Positions 59,945-64,000 of a stretch of 64,000 bases of DNA are shown in pieces. A program made the translations under genes and the position numbers. The stretch comes from Streptomyces sp. MST-110588 (GTDB taxonomy: Bacteria > Actinomycetota > Actinomycetes > Streptomycetales > Streptomycetaceae), in the NCBI RefSeq assembly GCF_022695595.1, contig NZ_CP074380.1, positions 7,220,501 through 7,284,500 on the forward strand, read 5' to 3'. The notes under the pieces were generated by a model that saw nothing but the letters and a program-made list of their open reading frames with translations, was not told the origin of the DNA and did not search any database. How positions within the stretch are numbered: position 1 is the first letter of the stretch; every line of letters starts with the position of its first letter.

Positions 59945-60063
59945 TACCGTGCGATACCGGGACCCCCCGCCCAGGTACCGCACCGGCACCGGGCGACCGG
60001 TGACGGGGCTCGTGCCCCAACAAAGCGCCCCGGCCGGTTCCCCCCAACCGGCCGGGGCGCTTT
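59945..60063 (+). ncRNA. 6C RNA (actinobacterial two-hairpin sRNA)
   Basis: A first hairpin, TACC-GGG ... CCC-A-GGTA with loop A-CCCCCC-G (59955-59977), is followed by a strong second hairpin whose loop is CCCCCC (arms 60022-60039 and 60046-60063, perfect 18 bp). Two hairpins with a six-C loop each are the definition of the 6C RNA motif. A TATACT at 59933-59938 and a TTCACG near 59908 give a possible promoter, so the transcript would start near 59945; the 5' end is an estimate. Its role in actinobacteria is regulatory, with mRNA pairing through the C loops proposed. The interval 59694-59930 otherwise holds no gene. Confidence 0.75.
60022..60063 (+). terminator. 18-bp hairpin terminator of the 6C RNA
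   Basis: AAAGCGCCCCGGCCGGTT and its perfect complement with the CCCCCC loop, A-rich on the left and T-rich on the right, work in both directions. It also ends transcription of the leftward DUF4239-like gene. Confidence 0.85.
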
Positions 60064-60099
60064 CCTGTGTCCGCACGGCGTACGCCGCGCCCGTCGGCG

Positions 60100-60858
60100 T
60101 CACACGTGCGGGAAGAGATCGGTGAAGGGCTCCGCCGTGGCCGTCAGGCCCCGGCTGAAGGGCGCGTCGAAGTCCCACACCAGGAAGAGCAGAAAAGCGA
60201 TCAGGGCGCTGAACAGGCCGGCCATCAGCAGCTCACGCCCGGAGCGGCGGATCTGGAGCGTGAAGATCAGGCCGATGGTGACGGCCGCGCCGGAGAGCAG
60301 CCCGAACCAGACCACCGGCGGCAGGGTCGCCCCGGCGCTGTCACCGCGGGCGCTGCGGGCCCCGTCCGCCACCCCCACCTGATCGATGATGCCCTGGTAG
60401 GACTGCTCCTCATAGCTGTCGCGCGGCCGGTAGTCGCTGACATCGGCCCGTACCTTCGCCAGCAGGTCCGCGCCACGCCCGGTGAGCTTCCCCTGCCCGG
60501 CCAGGACCGGCCACTCCTTGTGGACGACATGGCTGACGTACTGGTCGACGTCCGAGCGGATCCGCGCCCGGACCGGCTGCGGATACACCCGGGCCCGGGC
60601 GCTGACCTCGTGCAGCGCCTGCGCCTCGGTCCGTACGGTGTCCTGCGCGGCGCCGCGGGCCTCCCAGACGCCGGCGATGGCCAGGCCCAGCACGATCGCG
60701 TACACCACCCCCACCATCATCGTCATGTACTCGATGACGTCGGGCGTCTCGGACGGATCGTCGTCCTCGCCGATCCGGCGCTGTCTGAGGACCGTGATGG
60801 CCAGGACGACGCCGCAGGCAGCGGCCATGGCGAGGGACAGCACCAGCCATTCGGACAT
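60100..60858 (-). CDS. DUF4239-like (bestrophin-like domain) membrane protein
   Basis: A 252-aa protein with an N-terminal helix EWLVLSLAMAAACGVVLAIT, YMTMMVGVVYAIVLGLAIAG, and two C-terminal helices (GLLSGAAVTIGLIFTL; LLMAGLFSALIAFLLFLVWD). The central soluble part is helical and charged. I assign it to DUF4239. An AGGAGG is 6 nt before the ATG at 60858; a TTG six nt earlier is not needed. Possible ion channel or stress-linked protein; function unknown. Confidence 0.75.
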   Translation of the reverse strand: MSEWLVLSLAMAAACGVVLAITVLRQRRIGEDDDPSETPDVIEYMTMMVGVVYAIVLGLAIAGVWEARGAAQDTVRTEAQALHEVSARARVYPQPVRARIRSDVDQYVSHVVHKEWPVLAGQGKLTGRGADLLAKVRADVSDYRPRDSYEEQSYQGIIDQVGVADGARSARGDSAGATLPPVVWFGLLSGAAVTIGLIFTLQIRRSGRELLMAGLFSALIAFLLFLVWDFDAPFSRGLTATAEPFTDLFPHV

Positions 60859-60868
60859 GGACAACCTC

Positions 60869-61666
60869 CTAGGAGGAACGGCGCCCGGCCGAGCCGGAAC
60901 CGGACGGGGAGCTGGAGGAGTTCGAGGAGCTCGAACGGGGGCGCAGCGCCGCGGCGGCCAGCACGGCCGGTGCGGTGATCAGCAGGGTCGTGGTCACCAG
61001 CGACCTTTTGCCGTGCCGGTGACGGGCGGCCACCGTGTGGTGGTACAGCCGGTGCGGTGTGGCGGAGGGCGGGACCGGGGGAGAGGGGGCCGGAGGGGCG
61101 GGAGGCGGTGCGGAGGGAGGGGGCGCGGAACGCTTCGGGGGCGGTTGCGGGGGAGCGGGGCGGGGCGGCGGCGCGGCAGCCGGCGGTGGCGGCGCGGGGC
61201 GGGCGGGCCGGTGGGTGGCCGGAGGCGGCGGCTGGGGGGCCGGGGGGCGGGGCCGGGCCGGTGGATGCGGCGGGCGTGGCGGCGCAGGGGGACGGGGCGG
61301 GTGCGGCGGACGGGGCGGTACGGGAGGAGGCGTCGGCGACGGCGGGCACGGTGGTGGCGGGGGCGGCGGGAACGTGGGGCAGTCCGGCGGTCTCGTCCCC
61401 GCCCACGAACAGTTGCCGTTCCCGTCGTGGGCGTGCGATCCGCCGCCACCGGCCCCCGACGAGGGAGGCGTCGGCCCGGCCCGCGACAAGAGGCGCTCGG
61501 CCCCGGTTCCCGGCGAAGGGGACGCCGGTCCGCCGCCCGCGGCCACGGCGGTGAACGCGGCACAGGTGCCCAGCGCCAGGAACGCGGCCAGCGCGGCCAC
61601 CGCGGCCAGCGTCGCCCCCCACCTCGTCGGCCGGTGCGTACCGAGCGGCGTTCCGAGGGCCGTCAC
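60869..61666 (-). CDS. Proline-rich membrane-anchored protein
   Basis: A 265-aa frame from GTG with an N-terminal helix WGATLAAVAALAAFLALGTC, a long Pro-rich low-complexity region (about 110 residues, PPPPPPP-type) and a C-terminal helix TTTLLITAPAVLAAAALRP, then a Ser-rich tail. The composition could be a real cell-wall-spanning protein or partly an artefact of GC bias. A codon-position analysis would decide. It is on the same strand and just upstream of the DUF4239-like gene. Confidence 0.5.
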   Translation of the reverse strand: MTALGTPLGTHRPTRWGATLAAVAALAAFLALGTCAAFTAVAAGGGPASPSPGTGAERLLSRAGPTPPSSGAGGGGSHAHDGNGNCSWAGTRPPDCPTFPPPPPPPCPPSPTPPPVPPRPPHPPRPPAPPRPPHPPARPRPPAPQPPPPATHRPARPAPPPPAAAPPPRPAPPQPPPKRSAPPPSAPPPAPPAPSPPVPPSATPHRLYHHTVAARHRHGKRSLVTTTLLITAPAVLAAAALRPRSSSSNSSSSPSGSGSAGRRSS

Positions 61667-61834
61667 CGGTGGGCCCGCGCGGCGCGCCCGTTGGCGTACT
61701 CCTCGACGGGTCCGGGATATCCGGCGTGCTCCAAGTCGTGCGTCCACGCGGAGATCCTGCGCGGTGCAGGGCACGTCCAGCCATGTCGTACGACTGATTC
61801 CCTCGAAGGTTGGAAATATCGTACGGTCGTGTGC

Positions 61835-63178
61835 GTGACTGCTGTTGAGGTGTTCACCCCGCGGACCTACGCCGACGGGGTCCCCTACGGCCTCTTCCGG
61901 GAACTGCGCGCCACCCGTCCCGTGTGCTGGATCGAGGAACCCGCGGTCGACGGCTGGCCGGCCGGGCCCGGCTACTGGGCGGTGCTGCGGCACGCCGACG
62001 TCAAGCACGTGCTGCGTACGCCCGGGTGCTACTCCTCATACCTGGGCGCCACCCAGATCCGTGACCCCGACACCGAGGCCGACCTGGCCTTCGTACGCGC
62101 CATGATGCTCAACCAGGACCCGCCGGACCACGCCCGCGTCCGGCGGGTGGTCGCCGCGGCCTTCACCCCGCGCGCCGTACGGGAGTTGGAGCAGGACATC
62201 GACGCGCGGGCCCGCACACTGGTGGAGCAGGTGGCACGGGACGGCGCGGCCGATTTCGTGACGGTGGCCGCGGACCTGCCGGTGTGGACCCTGGCGCGGG
62301 TGATGGGAGTGCCGGAGTCGGACCGGCAGTTGCTCGTGGACTGGTCGAACCGGGTCATCGGCTACCAGGACGCGGAGTACGCCGAGTGCGCGGAGCACGC
62401 CGAGAACACCGAGCACGCCGAGTACGCAGGGGCCGCGCGGCCGGGCACCGCGGACCCGGCGCGGCTGAGCCCCATGGCCCGGGCCGCGCTGGCGCAGCGC
62501 CCGGCACCCGCGCTGCGCCCCGACGGGCACCCCGTCAACCCCCGCTCCCGCGCGGCGCTCGCCGACATGTTCGCCTACGCCCACGCGCTGGCACGACGGC
62601 CGCGCCCCGGCAGCGTCATGGCCCACATGCGGGCGGGCGGGCTCAACGAGGCGGAGTTGGAGAACATGTTCTTCCTCTTCGCGGTGGCCGGGAACGAGAC
62701 CCTGCGCAACGGCATCCCGGGCGGTCTGCTCACCCTGCTGCGCCACCCCGAGGAGTACCGGCGCCTGCGCGCCGCACCGGAGCTGACCGGCTCGGCGGTC
62801 GAGGAGATGCTGCGCCACTGGCCGCCGGTGATGAACTTCCGCCGCACCGCCGCCCGCGACGTGGAGCTGGGCGGCGTACGGATCCGGCGGGGCGAGAAGG
62901 TCGTCGTCTACCACGCCTCCGCCAACCGCGACGAGACGGTCTTCCACGACCCCGACCGCTTCGACGTCACCCGTGCCCCCAACGACCACCTCAGCTTCGG
63001 CTTCGGCCCGCACTTCTGCATGGGCGCCCATCTCGCCCGCGTCCAGATGCGGTCCGTGCTGCGGCATGTGCTGACCCTGCTTCCCGGCCTCCGGCCGGAC
63101 GGCGAGCCGACCCGCCTGGTCTCCAACTTCCAGAACGGGCTCAAGCACCTGCCGGTGGCCGTCGGCACACCCGACTGA
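61835..63178 (+). CDS. Cytochrome P450 with GNET-type I-helix (CYP124/125/142-like)
   Basis: A 447-aa P450: I-helix FAVAGNETLRNGIPGG (AGNET rather than AGHET), EEMLRHWPP, FRRTAARDVELGG and the heme loop FGFGPHFCMGAHLAR (Cys395). AGNET and FGFGPHFC are typical of steroid and branched-lipid P450s. Start GTG at 61835; a GTG at 61831 is out of frame. The region after the F/G helices holds an inserted acidic repeat (EYA-ECA-EHA-ENT-EHA-EYA) encoded by six 9-bp units at 62375-62428. No redox partner is adjacent. Possible substrates are sterols or branched lipids. Confidence 0.9.
   Translation: MTAVEVFTPRTYADGVPYGLFRELRATRPVCWIEEPAVDGWPAGPGYWAVLRHADVKHVLRTPGCYSSYLGATQIRDPDTEADLAFVRAMMLNQDPPDHARVRRVVAAAFTPRAVRELEQDIDARARTLVEQVARDGAADFVTVAADLPVWTLARVMGVPESDRQLLVDWSNRVIGYQDAEYAECAEHAENTEHAEYAGAARPGTADPARLSPMARAALAQRPAPALRPDGHPVNPRSRAALADMFAYAHALARRPRPGSVMAHMRAGGLNEAELENMFFLFAVAGNETLRNGIPGGLLTLLRHPEEYRRLRAAPELTGSAVEEMLRHWPPVMNFRRTAARDVELGGVRIRRGEKVVVYHASANRDETVFHDPDRFDVTRAPNDHLSFGFGPHFCMGAHLARVQMRSVLRHVLTLLPGLRPDGEPTRLVSNFQNGLKHLPVAVGTPD
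62375..62428 (+). repeat. In-frame 9-bp minisatellite in the P450 gene
   Basis: Six units of the form GAGNACGCC encode Glu-x-Ala triplets in a surface loop between about residues 181 and 198. Length changes of one unit would keep the frame. Confidence 0.85.
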
Positions 63179-63265
63179 ACGCCGGGGGCCGGTGGCCGAG
63201 GGCCGGTGACGGCGTGACGCGTCCGAGCCCTGGGCCGGCGGGACCGTGCCGGGCGCCGGCTCCCG

Positions 63266-63835
63266 TCACTGGCCCACCCTTCCGTCGATGCGCTCGCGCA
63301 GCAGGTCGGCGTGCCCGCAGTGCCGGGCGTACTCCTCGATCCGGTGCACCAGCAGCTCACGGACCGCGATCCCGTCCTTGCCCACGCGTTCGCCCGGGTC
63401 CGGGTGCCGGGCCAGCGCGGCGTCGGTCGCGGCCTGTTCGCGCTCCAGAGCGCGGTATGCGGCGTCGACCTCGGCCTGGTCGGCGACGGCCGCCTCGAAG
63501 TCCGCGCCGCCCTCGCCGTACAGCTTCGGCAGCGGGTCGCCGTCGCCGATCCAGTTGCGCCAGTCCCGTTCCACCTCGGCGAGGTGCCGCAGCAGGCCGA
63601 GCAGTGACATCGTCGACGGCGGGACCGACCGGCGCGCCAGTTGCCCGGCGTCCAGTCCCTCGCACTTCATCCGCAGGGTCAGTCGGTAGTTGGTCAGGAA
63701 GTCGTGCAGCGTGGCGAGTTCGCCGTCCGGAGCGGGACCTTCGTTGTTGCGCGGGTCCTCCTGCGGGTCGGCCCACATGTCGGGGTAGACGCTCGCCCGG
63801 CTCCACCGTGCAGGTTGGTCACTCATGCGTCCCAT
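63266..63835 (-). CDS. DinB family protein
   Basis: A 189-aa four-helix-bundle DinB/YfiT-like protein: TLHDFLTNYRLTLRMKCEGL, SLLGLLRHLAEVERDWRNWI and LLVHRIEEYARHCGHADLLR with three His residues expected for metal binding. The GGAGG 5 nt before 63835 favours that ATG over the MSDQ start. Likely a mycothiol- or thiol-dependent transferase; substrate unknown. The final 160 bp of the window hold no gene. Confidence 0.85.
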   Translation of the reverse strand: MGRMSDQPARWSRASVYPDMWADPQEDPRNNEGPAPDGELATLHDFLTNYRLTLRMKCEGLDAGQLARRSVPPSTMSLLGLLRHLAEVERDWRNWIGDGDPLPKLYGEGGADFEAAVADQAEVDAAYRALEREQAATDAALARHPDPGERVGKDGIAVRELLVHRIEEYARHCGHADLLRERIDGRVGQ

Positions 63836-64000
63836 GTTCCTCCGCGAGGGCCGGAGCCCGCCAGAGCACCGCTTCCCTCAGGGCGGAAACGAGGTGTCAG
63901 CGGTGGCGGCACCGGCCGGGCGCATCCACGCCCCGGCCGGTGCCGTCCGGGCCGCTGTACGGGCCGGTCCGTACACCCCGCCGTCAGGCGCGTACGGACC

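Noticed and set aside
60022..60063. Hairpin considered as a simple terminator only
   Set aside because: The six-C loop, preceded by a second six-C hairpin and a TATACT, fits 6C RNA better. The terminator call is kept as part of it.

Overview
The window is high-GC actinobacterial DNA, almost certainly Streptomyces. The gene content supports this: CYP105-type P450 with ferredoxin partner, DUF5949/DUF6480/DUF6528/DUF3140-like proteins, a calD-like EF-hand protein, a 6C-type small RNA and many GTG starts. It looks like an accessory or chromosome-arm region. It is rich in oxidoreductases, regulators and antibiotic-inactivating enzymes, and holds no obvious core housekeeping block.

Layout. 1-12.8 kb: the tail of a membrane protein, an AMP-dependent acyl-CoA ligase, an SRPBCC protein, a Tat-exported beta-propeller-like protein and an alpha/beta hydrolase. 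It continues with a streptomycin/hydroxyurea kinase-like APH, a CapA-type lipoprotein, a TetR gene broken by one base, a tetracycline ribosomal-protection GTPase preceded by a short overlapping ORF with its own strong Shine-Dalgarno, and a Vgb-type streptogramin lyase. 12.9-15.4 kb: a graveyard of mobile-element remnants (IS21 istA/istB scraps and a gutted tyrosine recombinase) around an intact methyltransferase. 15.6-21.3 kb: a CYP105-like P450/ferredoxin/ferredoxin-reductase operon followed by a class-II (UvrB-domain-less) UvrA.

21.3-31.3 kb: an EF-hand protein, an APC permease, dodecin and a universal stress protein. Next come an unusual 954-aa catalase-like plus alpha-dioxygenase-like fusion, a PAS-LuxR regulator and, divergently, a self-sufficient CYP102-type P450-reductase. 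Together these look like a fatty-acid oxidation (oxylipin) module. 31.5-42.1 kb: an FAD monooxygenase, a DUF2165 protein, then a tight leftward cluster: a CBM48-like/gluconate-dehydrogenase-subunit-3-like fusion, a GMC oxidoreductase, two related cupin proteins and a GlgX-type debranching enzyme. I recognise no named system with this composition. A quinone-oxidoreductase-like MDR gene diverges from it.

42.1-48.9 kb: a FUSC-type membrane protein, then an NDH-2/transketolase/epimerase operon and a decayed DUF2975-XRE pair. 48.9-53 kb: an intact IS481-family element with 6-bp target duplications inserted exactly at the stop codon of a blaB homologue, then blaA (LysR) and a divergent class A beta-lactamase, the arrangement described for Streptomyces cacaoi blaB-blaA/blaL. 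53-64 kb: stress and DNA-related small genes, a PI-PLC-like secreted protein, an FAD monooxygenase with a large perfect TetR-type operator, its TetR gene, small DUF proteins, a 6C RNA with terminator, a DUF4239-like membrane protein, a proline-rich protein, a second stand-alone P450 and a DinB protein.

Five genes (TetR at 8.7 kb, glgX, transketolase, XRE, LysR/blaA) each become full length if one base is added or removed in a short G or C run. This points to homopolymer errors in the assembly, or less likely to many fresh inactivations. Several coding regions also carry in-frame 9-, 15- or 18-bp minisatellites.
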